DNA of 41,398 nucleotides from DAOUFU01 sp034429275 (GCA_034429275.1 DAOUFU010000206.1:1-41398); one strand, 5' to 3'; positions 15,828 to 24,648 are shown, counted from the stretch's first letter. Notes: generated from the sequence alone by a model not told the origin. Made by a program: numbers and translations.

Positions 15828-17368
15828 CACTCCTCCTGCTGCCGGGCGTATTGCAGCAGCGTGCCAAGAATCGCCGAACGCACCACATGAACCGGGTGGT
15901 AGAGGCATTTGCCGATATACAACGCGGGCAGTCGCTCGTTATCCAGGCGTGTGACGATGTAGTGTGCGGCGGCATCGAGCGGCGCTTGCTCGATCTGCCC
16001 GAATCGCTCGCGCCAGAACAGCAGAGCTTGCAGGCAGTAGGCCGTTTCTTCCAGGGTAGAATTGCCATAATATCCCCAGCCGCCGTTCGCCTGTTGAGTC
16101 TTGAGAATCCACCGGATACGCGGCGCGAGTAGATCGTCCAACACCCCTTGCGAGGACAGAATGGCGACTGATGTCAGGTAGTAGGGGGAGATGTGCCACT
16201 TGTCGAACCACAGGTGATGGTCGAGATCGTACCGCCGAAGCATCCGCGCGATTTTCTCGATCCATCTTTCCACCCCTTCGGAGGAACGCACAAACTGGAG
16301 CGCGCCCAGGGTGCGGACGTTCACGCTGAGTGATGGATTGGTTTCGCCAGGATAGCAGTGGAAGACTTCTTCACCTTCGTAATGGGCGAACACTTCGGGC
16401 GAGGCAGGATAGCCGCCCCAGCGCAATAGCGCGAAGACCACTGCTGTATCATCCAGATCGGGCACCGGAAAATATTCGGAGAAACTGATGCCGGTTTCCT
16501 GAGACCATAATGACCACAGTTTGTCCAGGTGGCGGCGTACGGTGGGATGATCGGGGGTGATGACCCCGGCCCAACGCAGTTGATTGAGCACCCAACCGAT
16601 TTCAAAAACATCAATTGGGTTCATATCGGGCGCGCCCCCGTCCCCCTGGCGCTCAACCAACCATTGCAGGTAACCGAGGGCACGCTCATCATGGTTGCGC
16701 GAATGCAGCAGGTAGGCGACTGTCGCGGCAGGCGAGGCCCCTACAGAACCGTTGCCCAACACAAAGTTGGCATCTTCAAATTTATCGGGGGAGGGGTAAT
16801 AGTTGCGTGCCGCCTCAAGGGAGAATGACATCGAGGTATAGCGCCAAAGGCGCGGATCGCTGCCGAGCAGGTTCAACTTTTTTTCGATGACGGCGACATT
16901 ATGATAAATACTTTCGGGAATATCCAGACCGAGATTGAGCGCTTCTTGAACCAGGGACACCGCAACCACCGGAAACCCGATAGTATCATCCGCATCGATA
17001 TGCAGGCGGCCCAGTTCGCGCCACAGGTAAGTCTCTCCGTGTTTGATCCGCTCGGCATCCCAGGGATCGGTGCCGCACAGGCGAAGCGCAATGATTGACG
17101 ATAGGGTGCAAATGAAGCGGTCGTGGTAGTGCAGAAATTCACTGCCCCAGCACCCATTGGGATGCTGACGGTCGCGAAGCCAATCGAGCGCGCGGTCGAA
17201 GCCGCGATTGGGATAATCCCCGTCCAATCGCGCGATCCACGCCGTGTCGTAGGGGACACTGTCGATCTTCCCTTCGCCCAGGACATCAAGGATGCTCTCG
17301 ATTTCGCGAAGCAGGGCTTCCTGATCGATGCGCACAGGGGTGCACTCAGTGAATCTGTCCAGTACCAT
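15827..17368 (-). CDS. Class II diterpene cyclase (Rv3377c-like, DLDD motif)
   Basis: A 513-residue terpene cyclase of the protonation-initiated type, close in length to Rv3377c (halimadienyl diphosphate synthase, about 500 residues). The N-terminal SVPYDTAWIARL and IGFPVVAVSLVQEALNLGL are landmarks shared with copalyl diphosphate synthases. The catalytic acid motif is D304-L-D306-D307-TA (VPDLDDTAVV). QW-like repeats occur at PNGCWGSE and QANGGWGYYGNS-x3-ETAY. No class I DDxxD metal site is seen, so the diphosphate should be kept. Expected reaction: geranylgeranyl diphosphate to a bicyclic (halimadienyl-, kolavenyl- or copalyl-type) diphosphate. AGGGAG lies 7 nt before ATG 17368. It is followed without gap by the GT87-like and kinase genes and lies 65 bp after the ABC-2 permease gene. 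The exact product cannot be read from sequence. Confidence 0.93.
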   Translation of the reverse strand: MVLDRFTECTPVRIDQEALLREIESILDVLGEGKIDSVPYDTAWIARLDGDYPNRGFDRALDWLRDRQHPNGCWGSEFLHYHDRFICTLSSIIALRLCGTDPWDAERIKHGETYLWRELGRLHIDADDTIGFPVVAVSLVQEALNLGLDIPESIYHNVAVIEKKLNLLGSDPRLWRYTSMSFSLEAARNYYPSPDKFEDANFVLGNGSVGASPAATVAYLLHSRNHDERALGYLQWLVERQGDGGAPDMNPIDVFEIGWVLNQLRWAGVITPDHPTVRRHLDKLWSLWSQETGISFSEYFPVPDLDDTAVVFALLRWGGYPASPEVFAHYEGEEVFHCYPGETNPSLSVNVRTLGALQFVRSSEGVERWIEKIARMLRRYDLDHHLWFDKWHISPYYLTSVAILSSQGVLDDLLAPRIRWILKTQQANGGWGYYGNSTLEETAYCLQALLFWRERFGQIEQAPLDAAAHYIVTRLDNERLPALYIGKCLYHPVHVVRSAILGTLLQYARQQEE

Positions 17369-17433
17369 GATTTTCTCCCTTTGTCCGGTCGATGAGAACG
17401 CGCGAGTCGGTGAGACCGACCAATGACTCCTGC

Positions 17434-18222
17434 TCAGTAATGCCCCAATGTGCCACGCCGCCGGGCAGTGCGCTCACACAGCCTGAAGACCAGCCATCCC
17501 AGTATGAAAAATGCGGCAGAATGAATCATCAGGGCGGGCAAACTGCCGGAGTGCCAGGTCACACTCAGGGACTGCCTATCTAGCAACACGTGTCGCAGCA
17601 CAATGATACCCTGTGTGCCCGGAATCAAACGGGCAGCCGTTTCGATGACGGGGGGGAATCGATCGACCGGCAGCAGCGATCCATTCAGGAACATCACGCC
17701 ATATTGCAGCAGATAAGCCAGCGATTCGACCTGCTTGAACAGCAAGGTTGCGCCGCCAACGATGAACCCCAGTCCCCACAGCCCCACAACCGTCCAGGCC
17801 AAGACTACCACCCCTTCCGCACGCAGAGGGATGCGAATATCCAACAAGGGGATCAGGATGAGGCTGATCATCAAAATAGTGATACTGTTGGTGAAAAATG
17901 CAGCCAGAGATCGCCCGATGATCAAGGTTTGGGGAGCGACAGGACTCATGAACATCTGCTCCAGGGTGCCTGTCTGGAGTTCTTCGCGGAGGCTCCACCC
18001 CATGTTGGAAACGGCCATGAACGTGTAGAGCCAGATGACATAACCCAGAAGGGTCGCTGCCAGTTGATCCTGGGGGAGATCGCCCTGACCGATCAACACA
18101 TTAAGGCCGACAAAGACGCAGCAGATGATGATCGTTTCCATCAACAGATTGAAGCGATAATCCCACAGCAGAAGTAACCCTTTGTGGGTTTCGTTGATGG
18201 TGGTGCGCACGACGACGGGCAT
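17434..18222 (-). CDS. ABC-2 type transporter permease
   Basis: A 262-residue permease of the ABC-2 superfamily with six hydrophobic helices. Landmarks include the N-terminal amphipathic stretch, LLLWDYRFNLLMETIIICCVFVGLNVLI, the cytoplasmic EELQTGTLEQMFMSPV loop that contacts the ATPase, and LLQYGVMFLNGSLLPVDRFPPVI near the C-terminal helices. Such permeases export lipids, polysaccharides or drugs. ATG 18222 is preferred to TTG 18228 because AGGA lies 6 nt upstream. No ATPase gene is beside it. It lies upstream of the cyclase on the same strand (65-bp gap with only a small 6-bp hairpin at 17406-17420), so cotranscription with the diterpene operon is plausible. A divergent LacI-type regulator lies upstream. 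Confidence 0.88.
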   Translation of the reverse strand: MPVVVRTTINETHKGLLLLWDYRFNLLMETIIICCVFVGLNVLIGQGDLPQDQLAATLLGYVIWLYTFMAVSNMGWSLREELQTGTLEQMFMSPVAPQTLIIGRSLAAFFTNSITILMISLILIPLLDIRIPLRAEGVVVLAWTVVGLWGLGFIVGGATLLFKQVESLAYLLQYGVMFLNGSLLPVDRFPPVIETAARLIPGTQGIIVLRHVLLDRQSLSVTWHSGSLPALMIHSAAFFILGWLVFRLCERTARRRGTLGHY

Positions 18223-18463
18223 GACCAATCCTATGGCATTAACGATTGTGTCAGAGGCTATCCCTACCGGTCCCCCTGCCGATCGGGCTGACTCTACTCA
18301 CGCTTTAGTATGCTTTGGCCCGCTTACCAGTGCGCTGACCAATGGATGGGCAGCTTCACCCATTATCTACGTTCTATGCTGTTGCGATAATAAACACGGT
18401 AGTATAGTTCACTTTGGTGCATGAAACTACATCTTTTTGAGCGTCTCATCTCATGGATTTGTT

Positions 18464-18480
18464 AATTTTTCATGAAATAT
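18464..18480. promoter_or_regulatory. Candidate distal operator O2 (TTTCATGAAA palindrome)
   Basis: AATTTTTCATGAAATAT contains a perfect 10-bp palindrome (18468-18477) and matches the 17-bp palindrome at 18578-18594 at 14 of 17 positions. It lies 114 bp upstream of that site in the 401-bp gap between the divergent permease and LacI-type genes. The rest of this gap (18223-18463) shows no gene and no strong promoter that I can support. Confidence 0.45.
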
Positions 18481-18531
18481 CGCCGCGGCAACTCAGCGGT
18501 TGGCGGCGGCAGGTGTCCTCGCGGCAGGTGG

Positions 18532-18560
18532 TTGACACACCCCCTCGCGGGGCGTACAAT
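18532..18560 (+). promoter_or_regulatory. Sigma-70 promoter of the LacI-type gene
   Basis: TTGACA (18532-18537), a 17-bp spacer, then TACAAT (18555-18560). The -35 is perfect and the -10 matches five of six. The predicted start is near 18567, about 57 bp before the GTG start codon of the regulator. The spacer holds a CCCC/GGGG inverted repeat. Confidence 0.75.
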
Positions 18561-18577
18561 TACGCTCACTTTGATGA

Positions 18578-18594
18578 AAATTTCCATGAAATTT
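18578..18594. promoter_or_regulatory. Candidate operator O1, 17-bp palindrome
   Basis: AAATTTC-CAT-GAAATTT is a perfect 7-bp inverted repeat around three bases, placed just downstream of the predicted transcription start of the LacI-type gene, where a bound repressor would block transcription. Together with the related site 114 bp upstream it suggests autoregulation, possibly by looping. Confidence 0.55.
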
Positions 18595-18623
18595 GCCCCA
18601 TGCTCTCAAAGGTGATGTAGGCC

Positions 18624-19664
18624 GTGTCCGGACGTTGTACATTGCAGGCTGTTGCCGATCTTGCTGGTGTATCCATTGGAACAGCTTCGCGCGTGATGAA
18701 TAACAAGGCAAACGTGCTGCCGGATACCCGTGAGCGGGTGCTTCAAGCTGCTTCCCGCCTGGGGTACCAGGGGCATACGCGCTCGGCCAAAGTGCGCCCC
18801 CATCGCCTCTCGACTATTGGCGTGCTGACTACGCTCATCCCAGATGAATCTGCTGTAACCAACCCCTTCTACGGCAGTGTGATTGATGGCATCGATCAGG
18901 AATGTCGCCGTCAGAATTTGAAGCTGATGTATGCAGGCTTTAGCCGGGCTGTGCATTATACGGTGGCCCAGTGGCCGCCGATGCTCCACGATTCGGATGT
19001 GGATGGATTTCTGATCATGGGCCGCGTGACAGGGGATGTGACCGACCTCATCCGCGTGCATACCGATAAGCCGATCGTACTGGTGGATGCGTATGCTGAT
19101 CCACACAAATTCGACTCGATTGTGCCCGATAATGTGCAGGGAGCTTACCAGGCAGTGTCTTACCTGATCGCCCAGGGCCATCGCCGGATCGGTTTGCTAG
19201 GGACCCTGCCCAAAGAGCAATCCGCCGATTTTCTGAGCTTCTATGACCGGCGGGTGGGATATCTTCAGGCACTGCGTGAGCACGGCCTCCAACCTTATAT
19301 TGAGGATAGTAACCACCTGCTGGAAGACAATTATCATGCGGCCCGGCGTCTGCTGACTCGTTCGCCTGAGATCACCGCGATCTTCATCAGTCTAGACTTG
19401 ATCGCCGGGCCGGTGATACGGGCTGCTTGTGAGCTGGGACGCACCGTGCCGGACCGCCTCTCGGTGATAGGCTTTGATGACCTGGCGTCATCCCAGACTC
19501 TCAATCCTCCACTCACCACCATGCGTGTTGATACTCAGTTGATGGGTGCGCTTGGCGTGCGGCAGTTGATCGACCGGGCCGAAAACCCCGATCGTGCCCC
19601 GATCCAGATCTTGATCGGCACGCAGCTTGTCGTGCGAGAGTCGGTGCGTTTCGTCAGCCATTAG
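18624..19664 (+). CDS. LacI-family transcriptional regulator
   Basis: A 346-residue regulator. The N-terminal helix-turn-helix is CTLQAVADLAGVSIGTASRVMN (residues 6-27), followed by the hinge region (VLPDTRERVLQAASRLGY). The periplasmic-binding-protein-like effector domain runs from STIGVLTTLIPD to the end, with TNPFYGSVIDGI, GFLIMGRV, GHRRIGLLG and SVIGFDDLASSQTLNPPLTTMRVD. Family members usually sense sugars or nucleosides; the ligand here is unknown. It starts at GTG 18624, about 57 bp after a near-perfect promoter with a palindrome in the leader. It is divergent from the ABC-2 permease/diterpene run and 134 bp upstream of the kinase gene, so either may be a target. Confidence 0.95.
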   Translation: MSGRCTLQAVADLAGVSIGTASRVMNNKANVLPDTRERVLQAASRLGYQGHTRSAKVRPHRLSTIGVLTTLIPDESAVTNPFYGSVIDGIDQECRRQNLKLMYAGFSRAVHYTVAQWPPMLHDSDVDGFLIMGRVTGDVTDLIRVHTDKPIVLVDAYADPHKFDSIVPDNVQGAYQAVSYLIAQGHRRIGLLGTLPKEQSADFLSFYDRRVGYLQALREHGLQPYIEDSNHLLEDNYHAARRLLTRSPEITAIFISLDLIAGPVIRAACELGRTVPDRLSVIGFDDLASSQTLNPPLTTMRVDTQLMGALGVRQLIDRAENPDRAPIQILIGTQLVVRESVRFVSH

Positions 19665-19798
19665 TGCGAGATCATGCTCGCGGTGGAATTCCCCATCCAT
19701 CACACGTACCCAGGCTGGATACGCCAGGGGTGTTTGCGCTCCTCTCGCTTTTGCAGTATCACACACAGTATCACGAACGGGCCTTGGGGGAGCACGAC

Positions 19799-22700
19799 AT
19801 GGTCAAAAACCTCACCGGGCAGGTCATCAAGGGCTATGAACTCAACCAGCTGATCGGCATGGGAGGGTTCGCTGCCGTGTATCGCGCTTACCAACCTGCC
19901 GTCGATCGCGAGGTGGCGATCAAGGTTGTGCTGCCGCGCTATGCCAATGCGCCGGAATTTGTGCGCCGGTTCGAGGCTGAAGCTCAACTGATCGCCCGCC
20001 TGGAGCACATTCATATTGTGCCGCTCTATGACTACTGGCGTGAGCCAAACAATGCCTACCTGGTGATGCGCTGGTTGCGCGGCGGCAGCCTTTATGACTC
20101 GTTGGCGGCACATGGAGCCTGGGGCGTGCCCGAAACTGCGCGCCTGCTCGACCAGATCGCCGGGGCACTGTTGATCGCTCATCGAAAAGGCGTAGTGCAC
20201 CAGGACCTGACCCCAGCCAACATCCTGCTGGACGAAGACTCGAACGCGTTCCTGGCCGATTTTGGCATCGCCAAAGAGCTGCTCAAGGAAGCCGATGATA
20301 GCGATCGCACCCTGTTCGGTTCGCCGGCCTATATGGCCCCCGAACAGATTTTGGGTCGCGGCGTTTCGCCACAGACGGATATCTACAGCCTGGGTATTGT
20401 GATTTACCAGACATTAACGGGCCGCGTCCCCTTCGACGATCCCAGCCATACCGAGGTCATGAAGCAGCAGGTTAACGCGCCCCTTCCTCCCCTTCAGATT
20501 CACCGCCCGGAGCTGCCCTACTCGCTCAACATGGTGGTGATGCAGGCGACCTCGAAGAACCCCCTGCTGCGCTACCGGGACACGATCAGCATGGCGACCG
20601 CGTTTCGCCAGGCAATGCAGCTTTCCGGGGTGGTGGAGATTGTGCCTCCGCCGGCCCCGTTGGGCGAGTTAGCCTCTCCGCCTCTGGCAGCGCAGGGAGA
20701 AGGTACGCTGGACTATGGCGAGGGATTGGTGACGCGCGATTTTTCCGGCGAACACATGTCACCGTCAGAACTGGCGAGCGAGTCGGCTGCAGACGCAGCC
20801 TTCAAAGCAGTTCCCCCGCCTGCTGAGGAACCACCCTCCACACTGATTCTCGAACCTGCGCTGGCAACCATTGATTTTGACTCTCTGCTAGCCCCCGAAA
20901 ACCCCTACAAAGGTCTGCGGGCATTCGAAGAAGCCGACGCGGTGGACTTCTTTGGCCGCGAGACTTTGGTTGAGCGGCTGATCGAACGCCTGGCAGACCC
21001 GTCGACCGGGCGGTTCCTGGCTGTGGTGGGGCCGAGCGGCAGCGGCAAATCCAGTGTCGTAAAAGCAGGGCTGCTGCCAGCGCTGCACCAGGGACGGCTC
21101 GAAGGGTCCGAGCGATGGTTTATCGCCAAGATGGTGCCCGGCACGCATCCGTTCCGTGAACTGGCGACCGCGTTGTTGAGCGTCGCGGTTGAAGATACCG
21201 ATATCTCGGAAGAGCAGCTTCAATCGAGCGTGCGGGGTTTGCTGCGCGCTGTCCTGCGCATCTTGAGCAAGGACGAATCAGCATACCTGGTGCTGGTAAT
21301 CGATCAGTTTGAAGAAGTCTTCACGCTGGTGGAAGATGAGTCGGTGCGCAAACATTTTTTGGGCAGCCTGCTCTATGCTATCAAAACGTTGGAGAGCCGC
21401 CTGCGTGTGATTATCACCCTGCGCGCCGACTTTTATGACCGGCCCCTGCTATACCCGGATTTTGGCGACCTGGTGCGCCAGCATACCGAAGTAGTGCTTC
21501 CGCTCGCGCCGGATGAGCTTCGCATAGCTGTGACAGGACCGGCGGAACGCGTGGGGCTGATCATCGAGCCTGGGCTGGTGGATGCCATCGTGACCGATGT
21601 GAGCGAGCAGCCGGGCACGCTGCCACTGCTGCAATACGCTCTCACCGAGTTGTTCAACCAGCGCAACGATCGCACGCTCACCCTGGCGGCCTATCGGGCG
21701 AATGGTGGTGTGCGCGGGGCATTGGCCCGGCGCGCCGAAGAGACGTTCAACGCGATGGACATGGGGCAGCGTGAAATGCTGCGGCAGGCGCTGCTTCGCC
21801 TGGTGAGCCTGGGCGAAGGCACGGAGGATACCCGGCGGCGTGTGCGTTGGAGCGAGTTAATGGCGCTGGGGCACGGGCGCGACCGGCGCGCGTTGATGCA
21901 GTCGGTGCTCGATACTTTCGGCCAGCACCGCCTGCTCACGTTTGACCGCGATCCACAAACCCGTGAGCCTACCGTCGAAGTCGCACACGAGGCGTTGATC
22001 CGCGAATGGCGGCGGCTGAGGGCCTGGTTGGATGAACTGCGTGACGACCTGCGGATGCAGCGTCACCTGTCTTCAGCCGTGGCAGAGTGGGTGAGCGCCG
22101 ACCGAGATTCGAGCTACCTGGCGACCGGCGCGCGCCTGGAACAGTTCGAGTCGCTGGCGGCCCACAGCCGACTGATTTTGACCGAACAGGAACGCGATTA
22201 TGTGCGAGCGAGTGTCGCGTTGCGCCAGCGTGCGGCCCGGCGGCGGAACCTGTTTGTGATGACGCTGATCGTCATCTCGGTGGCGGCGGTGATTGCCGCG
22301 CTGGTGGCCATGAATTTGCAGCGTGTAGCGCGCGACCGCCAGCGCATTGCCGAAGAAGAGCGCGACCGCGCCGATACGCAAGCGCGTATCGCGCAGTCGG
22401 GGGCTTTGGCCGTCAATGCGCTCAAGAATGTGGATCAGAACGGGATCGATGTGGCCCTGCTGCTCAGCCTGGAAGCATTCCGGGCCGCCGATACATTCGA
22501 AGCGCGCAACAGCCTTTTATCCGGCGTGCAGGCTGCCCCGCAGCTAGCCGCGTATTTGCATGGGCACAACGCGCCGGTGCGTTGTGTGGCCTTCAGCCCC
22601 GATGGAGCGTTGATCGCGTCCGGCAGCCGTGACGGCACGATTCTGCTGTGGGATGTGAGGACGCGAAAACCTGTTGGTCCTCCCCTTAATCATGGATCGC

Positions 22701-24478
22701 GCGTGTACAGCGTGGCCTTCAGCCCGGATGGATCGCGGCTGGTCTCCGCCGGAAGCAGTGGCTCGCTCCGCTTGTGGGATGTGGCCGGTGGAGTGGCCAT
22801 TGGCGATCCCTGGGAGGGGCACGAAGATGAAGTGTGGCGGGCGGTCTTCAGCCCGGATGGTCAGATGGTCGTTTCGGCAAGCTTCGATGGTACGTTGCGG
22901 CGTTGGAATGCTGCTACTGGCGAACCTATCGGCGAGCCGCTGACCGGCCACGAGGACGCAGTATACAGCGTGGCATTCAGCCCGGATGGTACGCTGTTGG
23001 CCTCGGCTAGCGCGGATTTTACGCTGAGACTGTGGGAAGCTGCCACCGGCGACCCGGTCGGAGAGCCGATGGAAGGGCATACCAACTGGGTGCTGGCCGT
23101 GGCATTCAGTCCGGATGGCCGGATGCTCGCTTCGGGCGGTGCTGATAGCACTGTACGTTTGTGGGACGTGACCACCGGGGAGCAGATCGGTGCACTGCTG
23201 AGCGGCCACTCCGGCTGGGTGTGGAGTGTGTCGTTTAGTCCAGACGGGACTCAACTACTCACTTCCAGTGCCGATTTCACGGCGGCGCTCTGGTCTTTGG
23301 ACAGCGGGCGAATCACCAACCGGTTGACGACTCACACCAACACGGTGTGGGGCGCAACCTTCGCCCCCGGCGGGCGTCTGGCGGTCACGGCCAGCGAAGA
23401 TACCACGCTGCTGCTGTGGGATTTGCAGAGCGCTTACCCCTTGCTGGCACGCCTGGGCGGCCACACCAATCCTATCTGGGGATTGGCCGTCAGTCCGGCG
23501 GACGCGCCGGGTGGCATGTTCATGGTGTCGGCCAGCGGTGAGAACAACGGCGGTGGGGTCGATACAACAGTGCGGCTGTGGAATTTGCCGGGTGGCACCC
23601 CTCGTGCTGTGCTCAGCGGCCATACGGGGCAGGTGCGTACTGTGGCGATCAGTCCCGACGGGCAGACGGTGGCTTCAGCCGGAGCCGATGCGCAGATTAT
23701 CCTGTGGGATGTAGCCAGTGAGACCATGCGCTTCGAGCCGCTGGCCGGTCATGTTTCACACATCAATAGCGTGGCATTCAGCCCGGATGGTACCTTGCTG
23801 GCGTCTGCTGGGGGCGATGGCCTCATCCGGCTGTGGGATGTGCAGACAGGTGAACCTGCCAGCAATCCACTCGCGGGGCATGAAGGCGAAATATACAGCC
23901 TGGCGTTTAGCCCGGATGGCCGCTGGCTGGCATCGGGCGGGTTTGATGCAACGGCGCGCCTGTGGAACCTGAGCGTTGATCCGCCCACAAGTGTGACCCT
24001 GGCTCACCAGGACCGTGTGATGGCGGTAGCGTTCAGCCCGGATGGGCGTTTGCTGGCGACCGGCAGCCATGACAACACGGTGAGCTTGTGGGACGTGCAC
24101 ACCCAGTTGCCAGTCTACCTGGCGCTAACGGGCCATACCAATTATGTGAGCAGTGTCGCGTTCAGCCCGGATGGACGAATGATCGCGTCGGGCAGTTGGG
24201 ACAAGACGATCATTTTGTGGGATGCGGCAACCGGGCGTGCACTTGGCAAACCCCTGGCCGGACACACCGACACGGTGAGCGCGGTGGCTTTTTCGCCAGA
24301 CAGCCGCCTGCTGGTGTCTGCCGGGTGGGATATGGCGCTGGACCTGTGGTCGGTCAGCCTGGAGGATTGGCAGGCTCATGCCTGCCAGGTGGCAAACCGC
24401 GATTTGACAGCGCGCGAATGGAGCCAGTACCAGGGCGAAATCCCGTATCACGCAACGTGCAGTTTCCAGGCCGGATAG
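19799..24478 (+). CDS. Ser/Thr kinase-nSTAND ATPase-WD40 fusion protein
   Basis: A 1559-residue signalling protein. Residues 13-280 form a Hanks-type kinase: glycine loop GMGGFAAVYRA, Lys42, catalytic loop HQDLTPAN (134-141; Gln replaces the usual Arg of HRD), DFG 154-156 and APEQ. After a linker, the novel-STAND NTPase begins at NPYKGLRAFEEADAVDFFGRE, with P-loop GPSGSGKS (411-418) and LVLVIDQFEEVF (Walker B). A transmembrane helix lies at about 818-840. Fourteen WD40 repeats (about 918-1540), enough for two seven-blade propellers, form the C terminus, predicted outside the membrane. Blade 8 has a Gly/Asn-rich insert. ATG 19799 has GGGGGAG 7 nt upstream. The ligand and targets are unknown. 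Confidence 0.95.
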   Translation: MVKNLTGQVIKGYELNQLIGMGGFAAVYRAYQPAVDREVAIKVVLPRYANAPEFVRRFEAEAQLIARLEHIHIVPLYDYWREPNNAYLVMRWLRGGSLYDSLAAHGAWGVPETARLLDQIAGALLIAHRKGVVHQDLTPANILLDEDSNAFLADFGIAKELLKEADDSDRTLFGSPAYMAPEQILGRGVSPQTDIYSLGIVIYQTLTGRVPFDDPSHTEVMKQQVNAPLPPLQIHRPELPYSLNMVVMQATSKNPLLRYRDTISMATAFRQAMQLSGVVEIVPPPAPLGELASPPLAAQGEGTLDYGEGLVTRDFSGEHMSPSELASESAADAAFKAVPPPAEEPPSTLILEPALATIDFDSLLAPENPYKGLRAFEEADAVDFFGRETLVERLIERLADPSTGRFLAVVGPSGSGKSSVVKAGLLPALHQGRLEGSERWFIAKMVPGTHPFRELATALLSVAVEDTDISEEQLQSSVRGLLRAVLRILSKDESAYLVLVIDQFEEVFTLVEDESVRKHFLGSLLYAIKTLESRLRVIITLRADFYDRPLLYPDFGDLVRQHTEVVLPLAPDELRIAVTGPAERVGLIIEPGLVDAIVTDVSEQPGTLPLLQYALTELFNQRNDRTLTLAAYRANGGVRGALARRAEETFNAMDMGQREMLRQALLRLVSLGEGTEDTRRRVRWSELMALGHGRDRRALMQSVLDTFGQHRLLTFDRDPQTREPTVEVAHEALIREWRRLRAWLDELRDDLRMQRHLSSAVAEWVSADRDSSYLATGARLEQFESLAAHSRLILTEQERDYVRASVALRQRAARRRNLFVMTLIVISVAAVIAALVAMNLQRVARDRQRIAEEERDRADTQARIAQSGALAVNALKNVDQNGIDVALLLSLEAFRAADTFEARNSLLSGVQAAPQLAAYLHGHNAPVRCVAFSPDGALIASGSRDGTILLWDVRTRKPVGPPLNHGSRVYSVAFSPDGSRLVSAGSSGSLRLWDVAGGVAIGDPWEGHEDEVWRAVFSPDGQMVVSASFDGTLRRWNAATGEPIGEPLTGHEDAVYSVAFSPDGTLLASASADFTLRLWEAATGDPVGEPMEGHTNWVLAVAFSPDGRMLASGGADSTVRLWDVTTGEQIGALLSGHSGWVWSVSFSPDGTQLLTSSADFTAALWSLDSGRITNRLTTHTNTVWGATFAPGGRLAVTASEDTTLLLWDLQSAYPLLARLGGHTNPIWGLAVSPADAPGGMFMVSASGENNGGGVDTTVRLWNLPGGTPRAVLSGHTGQVRTVAISPDGQTVASAGADAQIILWDVASETMRFEPLAGHVSHINSVAFSPDGTLLASAGGDGLIRLWDVQTGEPASNPLAGHEGEIYSLAFSPDGRWLASGGFDATARLWNLSVDPPTSVTLAHQDRVMAVAFSPDGRLLATGSHDNTVSLWDVHTQLPVYLALTGHTNYVSSVAFSPDGRMIASGSWDKTIILWDAATGRALGKPLAGHTDTVSAVAFSPDSRLLVSAGWDMALDLWSVSLEDWQAHACQVANRDLTAREWSQYQGEIPYHATCSFQAG

Positions 24479-24561
24479 CGGGTGCGTCATGGGGTGGTTG
24501 CTGCCAGTCGGCACCCGATTCAGGTGATCATCCGGCGATGTAAGGCCGGTGGGGAGCATGC

Positions 24562-24617
24562 TATAATTGGGCGATGACGCGCGGCCCTGTTCCCGCAGGC
24601 GGTGCGCGTTATTTTTT
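24562..24617 (+). terminator. Intrinsic terminator just before the acyl-CoA dehydrogenase gene, with overlapping -10 box
   Basis: An imperfect hairpin (ACGCGC pairs with GCGCGT, then inner CCTG/CAGG; 24577-24609) is followed by TATTTTTT (24610-24617). A perfect TATAAT sits at 24562-24567, so a transcript from it would begin just before the hairpin and carry it as a 5' leader. It may terminate the upstream kinase gene (stop 98 bp earlier), attenuate the downstream operon, or both. No good -35 is visible. Confidence 0.5.
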
Positions 24618-24648
24618 GAGGAGAATACTTACACAAGGATGTAAAACG

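Noticed and set aside
15827..17368. Squalene-hopene cyclase
   Set aside because: The DLDDTA motif is shared, but the protein is only 513 residues, lacks the full set of QW repeats and has the SVPYDTAW and IGFP landmarks of class II diterpene cyclases.
22550..24370. Regular repeats resembling a CRISPR array
   Set aside because: The period is about 126-129 bp, the repeats are in frame and encode WD40 blades; there are no short identical repeats with unique spacers.
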